A stretch of 64,000 nucleotides of DNA from Myxococcus qinghaiensis (GCF_024198215.1 NZ_JAKCFA010000041.1:1-64000), one strand, 5' to 3'. Counted from the first letter of the stretch, positions 25,764 to 34,794 are shown. Made by a program: numbers and translations. Notes: generated from the sequence alone by a model not told the origin.

Positions 25764-26650
25764 GCCTCTGGACTGGTGTCCTCCCCGCCATCACCACCCC
25801 CTTCAACGCGGACCTGTCCGTCGACCACGGCACGGTGCGCTCGCACGTGCGCTGGCTGGTGTCGCAGGGCTGCACCGGCATCATCCCCTGCGGCTCCCTG
25901 GGCGAGGGCGCGACGCTGAGCCTGGAGGAGAAGGCCGCGGTGATGCGCACGGTGGTTGACGCGGTGAAGGTGCCCGTCATCCCGGGCATCGCCGCGCTGT
26001 CCACCTCTGAGGCCGTGCGGCTGGCTCGCGCCGCGGAGGAGGCGGGCTGCGCTGGCCTCATGGTGCTGCCCCCGTATGTCTATTCGAGCGACTGGCGCGA
26101 GATGAAGGCGCACATGTCCGCCGTCCTGCGCGCCACGAAGCTGCCGTGCCTGCTCTACAACAACCCCGTTGCCTACAAGACGGACTTCACCCCCGCCCAC
26201 CTCGCGGAGCTGGCCGCCGAGCACGACAATGCGGTCGCCGTGAAGGAGTCCTCCACCGATGCTCGTCGCGTCACCGCCATTCGCGCCCTCCTGGGAGACA
26301 GGCTGGCCCTGGGCGTCGGCGTGGATGACTGCCTCGTCGAGGGTGTGGAGGCGGGCGCGCGCTTCTGGGTGGCCGGACTCGTCAACGCCTTCCCCGCCGA
26401 GTCCGTGCGGCTGTTGGAGCTGTCGCTCGCCGGAAAGAAGCAGGCCGCCTTCGAGCTCTACCGCTGGTTCCTGCCGCTGTTGCGCCTGGACACCGTCACC
26501 AAGTTCGTCCAGCTCATCAAGCTGGTGCAGCAGGAGGTCGGCTGGGGCCATGAGCGGGTGCGCGGGCCTCGGCTGGAGCTGGCGGGAGCGGAGCGTGAGG
26601 AGTGCCTGCGCGTGCTGCGCGAGGCCCTGGCGAACCGCCCCGCCCTGTAG
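25760..26650 (+). CDS. DHDPS-family lyase, probable hydroxypyrroline-carboxylate deaminase
   Basis: A 296-residue TIM-barrel aldolase of the dihydrodipicolinate synthase family. Tyr133 (LLYNNP) and the Schiff-base Lys162 (AVKESS) are in place, with the GSLGEG loop at residues 45-50. In this operon the fitting reaction is deamination of 1-pyrroline-4-hydroxy-2-carboxylate to 2-oxoglutarate semialdehyde. The start overlaps the preceding stop as ATGA. A role in lysine synthesis is less likely given the neighbours. Confidence 0.94.
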   Translation: MSLWTGVLPAITTPFNADLSVDHGTVRSHVRWLVSQGCTGIIPCGSLGEGATLSLEEKAAVMRTVVDAVKVPVIPGIAALSTSEAVRLARAAEEAGCAGLMVLPPYVYSSDWREMKAHMSAVLRATKLPCLLYNNPVAYKTDFTPAHLAELAAEHDNAVAVKESSTDARRVTAIRALLGDRLALGVGVDDCLVEGVEAGARFWVAGLVNAFPAESVRLLELSLAGKKQAAFELYRWFLPLLRLDTVTKFVQLIKLVQQEVGWGHERVRGPRLELAGAEREECLRVLREALANRPAL

Positions 26651-26720
26651 CGTCGTGGTGTGAAGTCTCTCGTATCGAAGCTGGAGGGGCGTTGCGCCCC
26701 TCCCGGAGTGAGGTCGCCGT

Positions 26721-28295
26721 ATGAGCTGGATGGGACTGTCGTTGATTGGCGCCGAACGCGGAGCGCCCGGTGGGCCGACGTTCACCGGCTGGAACCCCGC
26801 GGAGGGCGTGGCGCTGGAGCCGCGCTTCCACGGCGCGCAGCCCCAGGAGGTGGAGCGCGCCTGTTCGCTCGCGGAGCAGGCCGCGCCCTCGCTCGCGGCC
26901 CTGTCCTCTCGCCAGCGCGCCGTGTTCCTGGAGCACATCGCGGAGGCGCTCCTGGCTGCGGAGGCGGACTTCCTCGCCGTGACGCCGAAGGAGACCGGCC
27001 TGCCCCCCGCGCGCATCCAGGGGGAGTTGGGTCGCGCGGCCGGACAGTTCCGCCAGTTCGCCCGGCTGCTGGAAGAGGGGAGCTGGGTGGATGCGCGCAT
27101 CGACCGCGCCCTGCCCGAGCGTCGCCCGCTGCCGCGTCCGGACCTGCGCTCGCTGCTGCGCCCCGTGGGGCCGGTGGCCGTGTTCGGTGCGAGCAACTTC
27201 CCGCTCGCGTTCTCCGTCGCGGGAGGTGACACCGCGTCCGCGCTGGCCGCCGGGTGCCCTGTCGTCGCCAAGGCCCATCCCGCGCACCCCGCGACGTCCG
27301 AGCGCGCGGGCCTGGCCATCCGCGCGGCCGTGGCGGCGTGTGGACTGCACGAAGGCGTGTTCTCGCTCCTGTTCGACGCGGGCACGGAGGTGGGTGCCTC
27401 CCTGGTGCGTCACCCCGCAATCCGCGCCGTCGGCTTCACGGGCTCTCGCGGTGGAGGTCGCGCGTTGATGGCGCTGGCCGCCGCCCGGCCCGTGCCCATT
27501 CCCGTGTTCGCGGAGATGGGCTCCATCAACCCCATCTTCCTCCTGCCGGAAGCCCTGGCTGCCCGTCCGCAGGCGATGGCGGACGCGCTGGCCGCGTCCA
27601 TCCTCCAGGGCGCGGGCCAGTTCTGCACCTCGCCCGGGTTGCTCGTGGCGGTGGAGGGGCCCGGGTACGAGGCCTTCCGCGCGAGGCTCTCCGAGAAGCT
27701 GGGCGCCGCTCCTGCCGCGCCCATGTTGACGCCCACCATCGCCGAGCGCTTCCGCGAGGGCGTGAGCCGGCTCGCTGCCCGCGCCGACACCCGGACGCAT
27801 GCACGCGGCGAGTCGAAGGCCGCGCTCGGGGCTCCCGCGCTCTTCGAGGCGGAGGCACAGGTGGTGCTCGCCGAGGGTGAGCTCACGGAGGAGGTGTTCG
27901 GAAGCTGCGCGGTGCTGACCGTGGCGCGTGACGCGGCGGAGCTGGTGCGCGTGGCCTCGCGACTGGAAGGCCAGCTCACCGCCACGGTGATGATGGACGC
28001 GGGAGACACGGAGCTGGCCTCCGAGCTGCTCCCTACGTTGGCGGACCGCGTGGGGCGCGTGCTGATGAACGGTGTCCCCACGGGCGTGGAGGTCTGCCCG
28101 GCGATGGTGCATGGCGGTCCCTTTCCAGCCAGCTCGGATGGACGCTTCACCGCCGTGGGCACGGGCGCCATCCGCCGCTTCGTCCGCCCGGTCTGCTACC
28201 AGGACGTGCCGGACGCGCTGCTCCCGCTGGAGCTTCGCGAGGCGAACCCCCTGGGCCTCTGGCGCACGGTGGACGGTGTGCTGAAGCGGGAGTGA
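26721..28295 (+). CDS. Aldehyde dehydrogenase, probable 2-oxoglutarate semialdehyde dehydrogenase
   Basis: A 524-residue NAD(P)-dependent aldehyde dehydrogenase. Catalytic Cys302 lies in GAGQFCTSPG and Glu265 in FAEMGSINP, with the VFGASNFPLAFSVAGGD nucleotide-site segment at residues 154-170. This subtype (GQFCTSPG, about 525 residues) is typical of 2-oxoglutarate semialdehyde dehydrogenases. It completes the pathway by producing 2-oxoglutarate for the citric acid cycle. The gap of 70 bases after the deaminase is the only spacing in the operon; a GAGTGAGG site precedes the ATG. Confidence 0.94.
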   Translation: MSWMGLSLIGAERGAPGGPTFTGWNPAEGVALEPRFHGAQPQEVERACSLAEQAAPSLAALSSRQRAVFLEHIAEALLAAEADFLAVTPKETGLPPARIQGELGRAAGQFRQFARLLEEGSWVDARIDRALPERRPLPRPDLRSLLRPVGPVAVFGASNFPLAFSVAGGDTASALAAGCPVVAKAHPAHPATSERAGLAIRAAVAACGLHEGVFSLLFDAGTEVGASLVRHPAIRAVGFTGSRGGGRALMALAAARPVPIPVFAEMGSINPIFLLPEALAARPQAMADALAASILQGAGQFCTSPGLLVAVEGPGYEAFRARLSEKLGAAPAAPMLTPTIAERFREGVSRLAARADTRTHARGESKAALGAPALFEAEAQVVLAEGELTEEVFGSCAVLTVARDAAELVRVASRLEGQLTATVMMDAGDTELASELLPTLADRVGRVLMNGVPTGVEVCPAMVHGGPFPASSDGRFTAVGTGAIRRFVRPVCYQDVPDALLPLELREANPLGLWRTVDGVLKRE

Positions 28296-28325
28296 CTCCC
28301 AGGTGGCCTCGTCTCCACCCGGGAG
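28296..28325. terminator. Hairpin between the hydroxyproline operon and collagenase gene
   Basis: CTCCCAGGTGG at 28296-28306 and CCACCCGGGAG at 28315-28325 form an 11-bp stem with one mismatch around an 8-base loop. It lies between two convergent genes and could terminate transcription from both sides. No long T-tract follows. Confidence 0.5.
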
Positions 28326-28338
28326 CCACTCCCTTGCT

Positions 28339-30582
28339 TCACGGCGTCGTGTCGAAGCGGGACTCCAGCTTCACGTTCGCGAACGACGCGCGGCCCTTCA
28401 CCATGGCGTAGTAGTAGCTGCCACCCACCGGCGAGGGGATGTCCACCACCTCGTCGTTGCCGGACAGGTAGGGCCGGAAGTCATACGCCGTCGTCGAGGG
28501 CCACGTGCTGGCGCGGACATAGAGGTCCGCGTTGCCCGTGCCGCCGCTCAGCTGGAAGCGCAGGTTGCGCGCACCGGCGGGCACCCAGAGGTAGAAGTAC
28601 TGCAGGGCCTCGCCACCGGACAGAGGACCCCGGTAGCAGTTGTTGCCCAGCATCCGCGTGTCCGCGCCCGTGCACGGCGTGCTGGTGCCTGGGCCAGGAC
28701 CCGGCCCGGGATTCGCGCAGGTGCTCGGGTCGGTCGCGGTGGCGATGCAATCAAGCCACTGGTGGAACTCCGTGTCGTTCGCCGTGCCCAGGGCGTCCAG
28801 GGACGTTCGATAGGCGCTGTAGTTCCCCGCGCGGAACTGGCCGACGAAGGTGTCCACCTGACCCGAGTGGCGCTCGAACATGAAGCGCACCGCGAGATAG
28901 CCCCAGGAGTACACGCGCTCGGTGCCGCTGTTGTAGTCGTTGCGCAGAATCTGGCTGAGCTGGTAGCTCTTGCTCGTGCCCCGCGTCACCGCGTCCGCGT
29001 TGACGTCCTTCTTGGACACGTACTCGGCCAGGCCCTCAATCCACCAGATGGTGGGCTGGCTGATGCTGGCGCCGAAGTCGCCCTTCAGGTTGAAGCGGCC
29101 ATCCAGGTAGTGGACGTACTCGTGGCGCAGGTTCCAGATTTCGAACGCGGGCCGCAGCCACTCCGCCTCGTAGGCGATGAAGCGGGCCTGGTTGCCGGAC
29201 GCCGCCGGGTCTCCCTCCAGGTACATGCCACCGTTGTTGGTGTCGATGCCGAACAGGGCGCCGGCATACGTCTGGTAGTCCAGGCTGCTGTCGAAGATGA
29301 CCATCTCCAGCGACGTGTTGTTGTCGCTGGCGACGGGGAGGCGGCCCGTCTTCAGCTTGTCGTGGAAGTAGGACTCCTGCGTGGCCAGCTGGCCGCAGCT
29401 CTGCGTGAGCTGCGTGGCCGTCATGTCCTGCACGCGCATCTTCAGCGTGGCGCCGCAGTTGTGCGTCACGCGGAGCACCGCCTGCTCCAGCGCGCGGCGG
29501 AAGTCGCAGATGCCGTAGTACGCGCAGTTGGCGCCGTCGTAGTAGTCGGCCATCTCCGCCGCGCCCACCCAGACGCCCGCCGTGGGGCCCGTCATCGAGT
29601 GGCTGGTGATGAGCGTCCTCACCTTGGGGCGCGCCTTCGTCTGCAGCGCCCCCGGGTACTGGAGGAACCGCGCCAGCTCGCGCGCGGCGTTGACGGTGAG
29701 GTACTGGTTGTCGGTGCCCAGCAGGTGCTCGGTGCGCAGGCCGAAGGAGTCCAGCGAGTCGATGATGGACGAGTCCGCCTGCACGGCCGGCACGAAGTCG
29801 TCGTTGTAGTGTCCCCGGAACAGGCCCACGAAGACGTTGTTGGTGGCGCCGCGCATGTACCAGGAGGCCGCGGCGGTGTCGTTGAAGCGGTCCAGCAGCC
29901 CCTTGAAGGTGCCCAGGTGCCGCGCGTTCTCCCCCGCGCTGTCGATGAGCGTGACGAACTCAATCAGCACGGCGCCGTGCGCGTCATTGACGTCCCCGAA
30001 GTGACTGTTGGCCACGAAGGCGGCCAGGGCCGGGCGGATGGCGTTGGCCAGCGCCGTGCCGTAGGCGCCCACGACGTCCGGGGCGTAGTACCGCACGTAG
30101 TACCCCGCGCGCAGGAACTGGATGAGCTGGAGCGTCTGCCCGCTGTTGTTCCCCACATAGGCCTGCGCATTGGGAGTGAGCGCGTTGGCGATGGTGACCA
30201 TCTTGCTCTCGATGAACACCTGCCGGGCGAGCGTGCCCGTGACGCTGAACAGCGTGTTGATGCACTCCATCGTGGAGCCCTTCACCAGCGTCACGAGCGC
30301 CGTGCCCGTGGCCGACCCGAAGGCCGCGGTGTCACACGCCAGCAGCGCCCGCTTCGGCGCGGGTGGCGTGAGGGCCTGGCGCAGCTGCTCCGGGGAGACG
30401 TCGGGCTGGCGCTCGTCGGGCTGGATGCGTTGGTGCGCGTGCTCCAGCCCGTGGACGCGCTGGGCGGGCTCGGCCGGCGGGGGACCTCCAGGGCGGGCGT
30501 CCGCTCCGGGTGCGAGTAGCGTGAGACAACAGATGGCGAGGACGATGTGACAGCGACACCAATCCGTGATTGGACCGCGCAT
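28339..30582 (-). CDS. M9 family collagenase with C-terminal PPC domain
   Basis: A 747-residue secreted metallopeptidase. The ATG with GAGGAG upstream opens a signal peptide ending ADA near residue 29. The activator domain spans about 80-370. The zinc site is His487-Glu-Tyr-Val-His491 followed by YLDGRF, with the third ligand in WWIEGLAEY at 513-521, matching M9 collagenases. A Gly-Pro linker near residue 640 leads to a PPC (pre-peptidase C-terminal) domain, where the family usually carries PKD and collagen-binding modules. It should cleave native collagen or gelatin outside the cell. The convergent operon metabolises hydroxyproline, the signature amino acid of collagen, and the divergent gene is a PAS-AraC regulator. 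Confidence 0.95.
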   Translation of the reverse strand: MRGPITDWCRCHIVLAICCLTLLAPGADARPGGPPPAEPAQRVHGLEHAHQRIQPDERQPDVSPEQLRQALTPPAPKRALLACDTAAFGSATGTALVTLVKGSTMECINTLFSVTGTLARQVFIESKMVTIANALTPNAQAYVGNNSGQTLQLIQFLRAGYYVRYYAPDVVGAYGTALANAIRPALAAFVANSHFGDVNDAHGAVLIEFVTLIDSAGENARHLGTFKGLLDRFNDTAAASWYMRGATNNVFVGLFRGHYNDDFVPAVQADSSIIDSLDSFGLRTEHLLGTDNQYLTVNAARELARFLQYPGALQTKARPKVRTLITSHSMTGPTAGVWVGAAEMADYYDGANCAYYGICDFRRALEQAVLRVTHNCGATLKMRVQDMTATQLTQSCGQLATQESYFHDKLKTGRLPVASDNNTSLEMVIFDSSLDYQTYAGALFGIDTNNGGMYLEGDPAASGNQARFIAYEAEWLRPAFEIWNLRHEYVHYLDGRFNLKGDFGASISQPTIWWIEGLAEYVSKKDVNADAVTRGTSKSYQLSQILRNDYNSGTERVYSWGYLAVRFMFERHSGQVDTFVGQFRAGNYSAYRTSLDALGTANDTEFHQWLDCIATATDPSTCANPGPGPGPGTSTPCTGADTRMLGNNCYRGPLSGGEALQYFYLWVPAGARNLRFQLSGGTGNADLYVRASTWPSTTAYDFRPYLSGNDEVVDIPSPVGGSYYYAMVKGRASFANVKLESRFDTTP

Positions 30583-30719
30583 GGCTTCGTGCTCCTCGGG
30601 GTGGGGGCTTGATGCACGGTGTCGTCCGTTTCCGAGTGACACCGACGTAGGTTTCACGTGGTGTTCAAGGTATTCGTGAGCACGTCTGACGTTCTTGTGT
30701 CTTTCCCTTGTGGGGACGA
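30583..30719. promoter_or_regulatory. Divergent promoter region between collagenase and PAS-AraC genes
   Basis: This 137-base region is AT-richer than its surroundings around 30640-30710. It contains CACCGACGTAGG followed by TTCACGTGGTG, an imperfect inverted arrangement of CACC and GGTG with ACGT cores, which could be an AraC-type site. No binding data are available from the sequence. Confidence 0.35.
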
Positions 30720-31523
30720 ATGGAAACCACCAAAGCGCGTGAAACCTTGGAGCACTGGCGGATGGGCTTCATGGGGCGGGTGGCCAATCCGCTGTTCGCG
30801 GAGGAGCTGTTCGACCGGGTGCCGGACATCGTCTTCTCGGTGAAGGACATCCGGGGGCGCTACGTGTGCATCAGCGAGGCGTGCGCGGAGCGCTGTGGCC
30901 TGAAGAGCAAGGCGGCGGCGGTGGGGCGCACCGCGCACGAGCTGTTTCCCCAGCACATGGCGGACCGCTATGTGCGACAGGACGAGAAGGTGTTCCGGAC
31001 GGGCCGGGCGCTGGTGGACAACCTGGACCTGACGTTGTTCAACAACCGCGAGCCGGGCTGGTGTCTGACGAGCAAGGTGCCGCTGTTCGATGAGACGGGC
31101 GAGGTGATGGGGTTGGCGTGTCTGTCCAAGGACGTGCACGAGCCGGGACGCGCGGGGCTGGTGGACGAGCGCTTCGCGGGGACCATCGACCACATCCAGG
31201 CGAATTATGGAGAGCGGCTGCGCATCGACTCGCTGGCGCGCCGGGCGGGCATGTCCGCGGCGCAGTTCGAGCGGCGGATGCGGCGCATCTTCCAGATGTC
31301 CGCCGGGCAGTTCATCATGAAGACGCGCATCGACGCGGCGGCGGCGCGGCTGGTGGAGGATGAGCAGCCCATCGCCGCCATTGCCCTCGCGGTGGGCTTC
31401 TGTGACCAGAGCGCGCTGTCGCGCCAGTTCAAGCAGGTCACGGGGTTGAGTCCCCGGCAGTACCGGCAGCTCGTCGTCGCCACGTCGGTGCCCGTGGCCT
31501 CCCGGCGGCGGCGGGCCCGCTGA
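30720..31523 (+). CDS. PAS-AraC family transcriptional regulator
   Basis: A 267-residue regulator. ATG at 30720 has GGGGA four bases upstream, better than a TTG four codons earlier. Residues about 35-150 form a PAS sensory domain (DIVFSVKDIRGRYVCIS, GRTAHELFP, and an LFDETGEVMGLACLSKD end). Residues 165-255 are two AraC helix-turn-helix motifs (IDSLARRAGMSAAQFERRMR; IAAIALAVGFCDQSALSRQF). It is divergent from the collagenase gene and near the hydroxyproline operon, so control of collagen or hydroxyproline use is a reasonable guess. The ligand of the PAS domain is unknown. Confidence 0.92.
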   Translation: METTKARETLEHWRMGFMGRVANPLFAEELFDRVPDIVFSVKDIRGRYVCISEACAERCGLKSKAAAVGRTAHELFPQHMADRYVRQDEKVFRTGRALVDNLDLTLFNNREPGWCLTSKVPLFDETGEVMGLACLSKDVHEPGRAGLVDERFAGTIDHIQANYGERLRIDSLARRAGMSAAQFERRMRRIFQMSAGQFIMKTRIDAAAARLVEDEQPIAAIALAVGFCDQSALSRQFKQVTGLSPRQYRQLVVATSVPVASRRRRAR

Positions 31524-31574
31524 AGGAGGGGCCCTCCCCAAATCCTCTCGGATGTGATGCGCTGGCGGGCACCG

Positions 31575-32192
31575 ATGAAAGCAACCGCGCTGCCCGTGTC
31601 CATCGTCGCATTCCATGTCCTGGCGGTGGGGTTCTTCAGCGCCTGCGCGGTGTGGCTCGTCCAGGAGTCCCAGGCGCTTGGCGGGCGCCGGGGGATGCTG
31701 GCCCTGGCGGTGGCGGTGGCCTCTTGTGGACAGGCCTTGCTGTCGCTCGTGGCGCTGGTGTCTCTCTTGCGAGCGCGCTCACTCGTCGTGCTGGGCTCGC
31801 GGGCGCGGGTAGGGACCTATTTGCAAGTGCTCGCGGGGATGGGCTTGCTGACGCTGCTGGGCGTGCACCTGGTGTACTCCGAGGCGCGGCCGGCGCTGGG
31901 GAGCTTCTGTCTGGGGTTGGCGGTGTGGCTGGGCGCCATTGGTTTGCACCTGGTGCCGGGGCTGTTCCTGTCTGGAGAGGGCTTCATCGACCCGCTGGGG
32001 CGGCGCACGCGCTTCTCGGAGCTGGAGTGGTTCTCGCTCCAGAAGGTTGACGGGGAGCCGCCGCGCACGGTGCTGCGGGCGGGGCGGGGTGAGTCGCTGC
32101 GTCTGGAGGCGAGGCTCGCGCACGACGCGGTGGACGGCGTGCGAGGGCGGCTGCTGAAGATGGGATTGTCGTCGCGCATGCCCGGGCGCTGA
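31575..32192 (+). CDS. Membrane protein with four helices and soluble C-terminal domain
   Basis: A 205-residue protein with hydrophobic segments at about residues 7-28, 36-60, 74-96 and 105-128, then a soluble domain of about 75 residues (GEGFIDPLGRRTRFSELEW onwards) that resembles a small PH-like or bPH module. The start is uncertain; ATG codons at 31557 and 31575 are both possible and I chose the one next to the first helix. Function unknown. Confidence 0.7.
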   Translation: MKATALPVSIVAFHVLAVGFFSACAVWLVQESQALGGRRGMLALAVAVASCGQALLSLVALVSLLRARSLVVLGSRARVGTYLQVLAGMGLLTLLGVHLVYSEARPALGSFCLGLAVWLGAIGLHLVPGLFLSGEGFIDPLGRRTRFSELEWFSLQKVDGEPPRTVLRAGRGESLRLEARLAHDAVDGVRGRLLKMGLSSRMPGR

Positions 32193-32195
32193 GGC

Positions 32196-32819
32196 CTACT
32201 TCTTGGGCGGTGGCGCGGGGAACATGGCGGGCGTGGTCCTCTCCTTCCACGGGTCTCCACCCACGCCGAAGTCGACGAGGTGGAAGGGATTCTCTCCGCC
32301 CATGCGCACCAGGCCCAGGCCGGGCACGGCGGAGGACCACTCGGCGGTGAGGCCTCCGGAGAAGGAGTACTCCATTATCTCCACGGTCTTGCCCGCGATG
32401 GTCTCCGTCGACTTCTGGAGGAAGCGGGGCTGACGTTGGGAAGAGGCGGCCTTGGCGAAGGCATTGGGATGCTCGCGAGGAGGCTGTCCTGGGACGGTGA
32501 CTCTCAAGAGAATGACGCCCTGTGCTCCGAAGCGCTCTCCTTCAACGAGGAAGTCGAAGGCGATGAGGCCCAGGGAGGGAACCTCGAGCTGTAGGTGGAA
32601 CCAGCGGCCACTCCGGGCTCCATGGCGGCCCGGAGCACCGACCTTGATGACGAAGCGGGTGGGCCCTTCCGAAGAGGTTCCCACATAGCGGGCCCAGCCC
32701 CCGGTTCGCACGACGAGGGGGAGCTCCAGCATTCCATCCAAGGGAGGAGTCTGCGCATGGGCCCCGCGGACCGCGAGGCACAGCATCAGCGCGACGACTG
32801 CCCATCCGGTTCTGGTCAT
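32196..32819 (-). CDS. Secreted hypothetical protein
   Basis: A 207-residue protein with a signal peptide ending AHAQ near residue 23. The mature part is beta-rich, with GGWARYVGTSSEG near the N-terminus and a YSFSGGLTAEWSSAVPGLGLV segment near the C-terminus. The first mature segment and overall layout resemble the divergently encoded protein at 32884, where QWVEYELTTRQG occupies the same place. The two are probably related. Stop codons of this gene and the membrane protein at 31575 are only 3 bases apart. No enzyme motif. Confidence 0.75.
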   Translation of the reverse strand: MTRTGWAVVALMLCLAVRGAHAQTPPLDGMLELPLVVRTGGWARYVGTSSEGPTRFVIKVGAPGRHGARSGRWFHLQLEVPSLGLIAFDFLVEGERFGAQGVILLRVTVPGQPPREHPNAFAKAASSQRQPRFLQKSTETIAGKTVEIMEYSFSGGLTAEWSSAVPGLGLVRMGGENPFHLVDFGVGGDPWKERTTPAMFPAPPPKK

Positions 32820-32883
32820 GTGAGGTTTCAATCCCTGACGCGTGCATCCCTTTCCCGGGACGCCTTTTTGTTAGAGTTCTTCC

Positions 32884-33696
32884 ATGCCTCGTTCGCTGAG
32901 CGCTGTGCGAGCAATGCCCTTGCTGCTCCTGGCCTGCTCCAATCCAGAATCCAGCTCTTCCGCTCGTTCAACGCCAGAGCCCCTCGTGGAGGCTTCATCG
33001 CGTGCCCCCACCGCCGTGGAGAAGCAGCCGCCGGTCGCTCCTCCCGCCGTGGTGGCGCCTTCCGGGGCCATGAGTCCAGCGGTGCCGCCACCAGGTGACG
33101 GAGGGGTTGCCGTGGACCCTTCGCGCCGAGCGGAGGCGCGGGCCCTGGTTCCCGCGCCGTTGCTCTATGGCCAGTTCCAACCCGTGGTGGGGCAGTGGGT
33201 CGAGTATGAGCTGACGACGCGCCAGGGTGCCTTTCGGGTGCGCGTCGCGTTGGTGGGCGAGACGGTCCGCGAGGACGGCACCTCGCTCTATCAGGTCGAG
33301 TTGGACCATGAGACGACTCCGCGCATGCTCGTGGTGGTCTGGCTGGTGGGGGTTAACCGTCCCTTCGTCGAGCGACTGGCGGTCTCCGTGGCGCCTCATG
33401 CCCCCATCTCCATCCCCGTGGACCTGGAGGCTGACTCGCCCGAGCTGCGCGGGGAGTTGAAGGGAGAGAAGGACATCTCGGTGCGTGGCCCCTTCGCCGG
33501 AAAGGCCCGTGAGCGCACCTTCCAACGGGAGCGTGGCAAGCCGGTGGTCGTGGTGGACACAAGCAGGGTTCCACTCGTCGGGGTGGCCTCGGTCGTCACC
33601 GAGGAGGGCGCCTGGGTGGCGCGTGCTTCGGGGACGGGGGCCCGGCCCTCGCTGGATACCGTCCCCATCGCCATTCCCCGGCTGCCAGGGCAGTGA
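32884..33696 (+). CDS. Lipoprotein related to the divergent secreted protein
   Basis: A 270-residue protein with a lipobox ending LLLLAC (Cys18), then about 60 residues of Ser/Pro/Ala linker. The folded part begins near residue 95 with VVGQWVEYEL and ends with PLVGVASV near 240, paralleling the layout of the protein encoded at 32196. The start codons are 64 bases apart and divergent, which suggests shared regulation. Function unknown; probably periplasmic-facing or on the cell surface. Confidence 0.78.
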   Translation: MPRSLSAVRAMPLLLLACSNPESSSSARSTPEPLVEASSRAPTAVEKQPPVAPPAVVAPSGAMSPAVPPPGDGGVAVDPSRRAEARALVPAPLLYGQFQPVVGQWVEYELTTRQGAFRVRVALVGETVREDGTSLYQVELDHETTPRMLVVVWLVGVNRPFVERLAVSVAPHAPISIPVDLEADSPELRGELKGEKDISVRGPFAGKARERTFQRERGKPVVVVDTSRVPLVGVASVVTEEGAWVARASGTGARPSLDTVPIAIPRLPGQ

Positions 33697-33708
33697 GTGT
33701 CGCGGGGG

Positions 33709-33909
33709 TCAGCCCAGCGGGTAGCCGAGGACGAGATAGAAGCCCGCTACATAGACGGTGAAGATGGCCAGCAGGTCGGGGGCGAACGCCAGGAAGGCGC
33801 TGCCGCTGACCAGTAACCCCAGGAGCAGGAGCGAGAACTCCGCCGCCGCCTGTCCGCGAGAGCGAGGCCGTCGGAGCCAACGGTAAGCCAACGACATCCA
33901 TCCGTTCAT
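33709..33909 (-). CDS. Flp-pilin-like small protein
   Basis: A 66-residue protein. After a basic leader (RWLRRPRSRG) comes Gly19 followed by Gln-Ala-Ala-Ala-Glu24-Phe25 and then two hydrophobic stretches. Gly, with Glu at +5 and an aromatic at +6, is the processing signature of Flp pilins and Tad pseudopilins cleaved by TadV-type peptidases. Length fits Flp pilins (50-75). Its start overlaps the stop of the previous gene by 4 bases (ATGA). It is the last gene of a five-gene operon of TadE/TadG-like proteins. Confidence 0.75.
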   Translation of the reverse strand: MNGWMSLAYRWLRRPRSRGQAAAEFSLLLLGLLVSGSAFLAFAPDLLAIFTVYVAGFYLVLGYPLG

Positions 33910-34748
33910 GGGTGACCCTCCGGGGAAGTGGCCTGCTCGAGGACCACGGTGGCAAGTGTTTCGGGCGACCCGTCCTTCTGGACGGGAGAGAGGGAGAGGG
34001 AGAGCCGCTCCCCAGGACGCGTGAAGCCAAGCACTTCCACGCCATGCCTGGCGGAGCGTGCTTCGACCTGGGTGAAGCCCCGCTGCCCGAGCTCCCGCCG
34101 ATAGAACTCCGCGAGCGTGCCCGGCGTGCCCTGGGCGATTTCAGTCACGGTGATGCTGCCTTCAGAAGGCCCTGGGTTGAGGTCATCGACGCGCAGCACC
34201 GTGGTGGCACCCGGCGCTCTTGGCAGGGTCTCCGGCACGCGGGCTTGAAGGTGAACGCCTTCGGGCGTCTCGACGATGGAGGGGAAGACCTGGGTCCGGG
34301 GCTTCTTGTCCCCCGTGCCCACGGCCGTGACGGAGACCAGCGCGCCCAGTCTGGCGTCGTAGTAGCTGACGGCCCCGGCGTTCGGGCCGTCTGCCTTGTG
34401 GTTGGTGCGATGGCCCCGTCGTCGGAACTCGCGGGCGTAGAACTCGAGCACCTCTCCAGGCGGGCTGGTCGTCTCGAAATAGGCCATCTCCATCGGATTC
34501 CCATTGGCCTCCATGCGCCCCATGGGAATGGTCGTGGACTGTGGGTAGCTGGGGAACGCTCCCTGAAAGCGCGCTGTCATGGGCCTGGCGACAGACGGGG
34601 GCGAGACAGGCGGCTCCGGCGTGGGCTCGGCCTCGGGGGGCGGAGGCGGCGGCTCGCGCAGCGTCACCGCGAGCGCCAACAACAGCCCCAGGCCTCCCAG
34701 GCCGAACACGCGGATGAGCCCTCCCGTCCGGTCCTTGAATCGGCTCAT
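33906..34748 (-). CDS. Membrane-anchored protein with duplicated beta-alpha domain
   Basis: A 280-residue protein. One membrane helix at about residues 13-28 (VFGLGGLGLLLALAV) is followed by a Pro-rich linker to residue 55. Two segments share the pattern E-F-Y-x-R-E-x-x-x-R-G (LEFYAREFRRRG near 105 and AEFYRRELGQRG near 215), indicating a duplicated domain in the periplasm. It sits between the Tad-like pseudopilin genes and the Flp-like gene. It may be a pilus-associated or assembly factor, but the family is not recognised. Confidence 0.75.
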   Translation of the reverse strand: MSRFKDRTGGLIRVFGLGGLGLLLALAVTLREPPPPPPEAEPTPEPPVSPPSVARPMTARFQGAFPSYPQSTTIPMGRMEANGNPMEMAYFETTSPPGEVLEFYAREFRRRGHRTNHKADGPNAGAVSYYDARLGALVSVTAVGTGDKKPRTQVFPSIVETPEGVHLQARVPETLPRAPGATTVLRVDDLNPGPSEGSITVTEIAQGTPGTLAEFYRRELGQRGFTQVEARSARHGVEVLGFTRPGERLSLSLSPVQKDGSPETLATVVLEQATSPEGHP

Positions 34749-34794
34749 GCCTTCCTGCCCCCTTCATGCCAGGGGCTGGGTCGAGACCTCATCG

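Noticed and set aside
28303..30519. A 738-residue plus-strand frame over the collagenase
   Set aside because: It is an antisense shadow of the M9 gene, whose motifs are intact.
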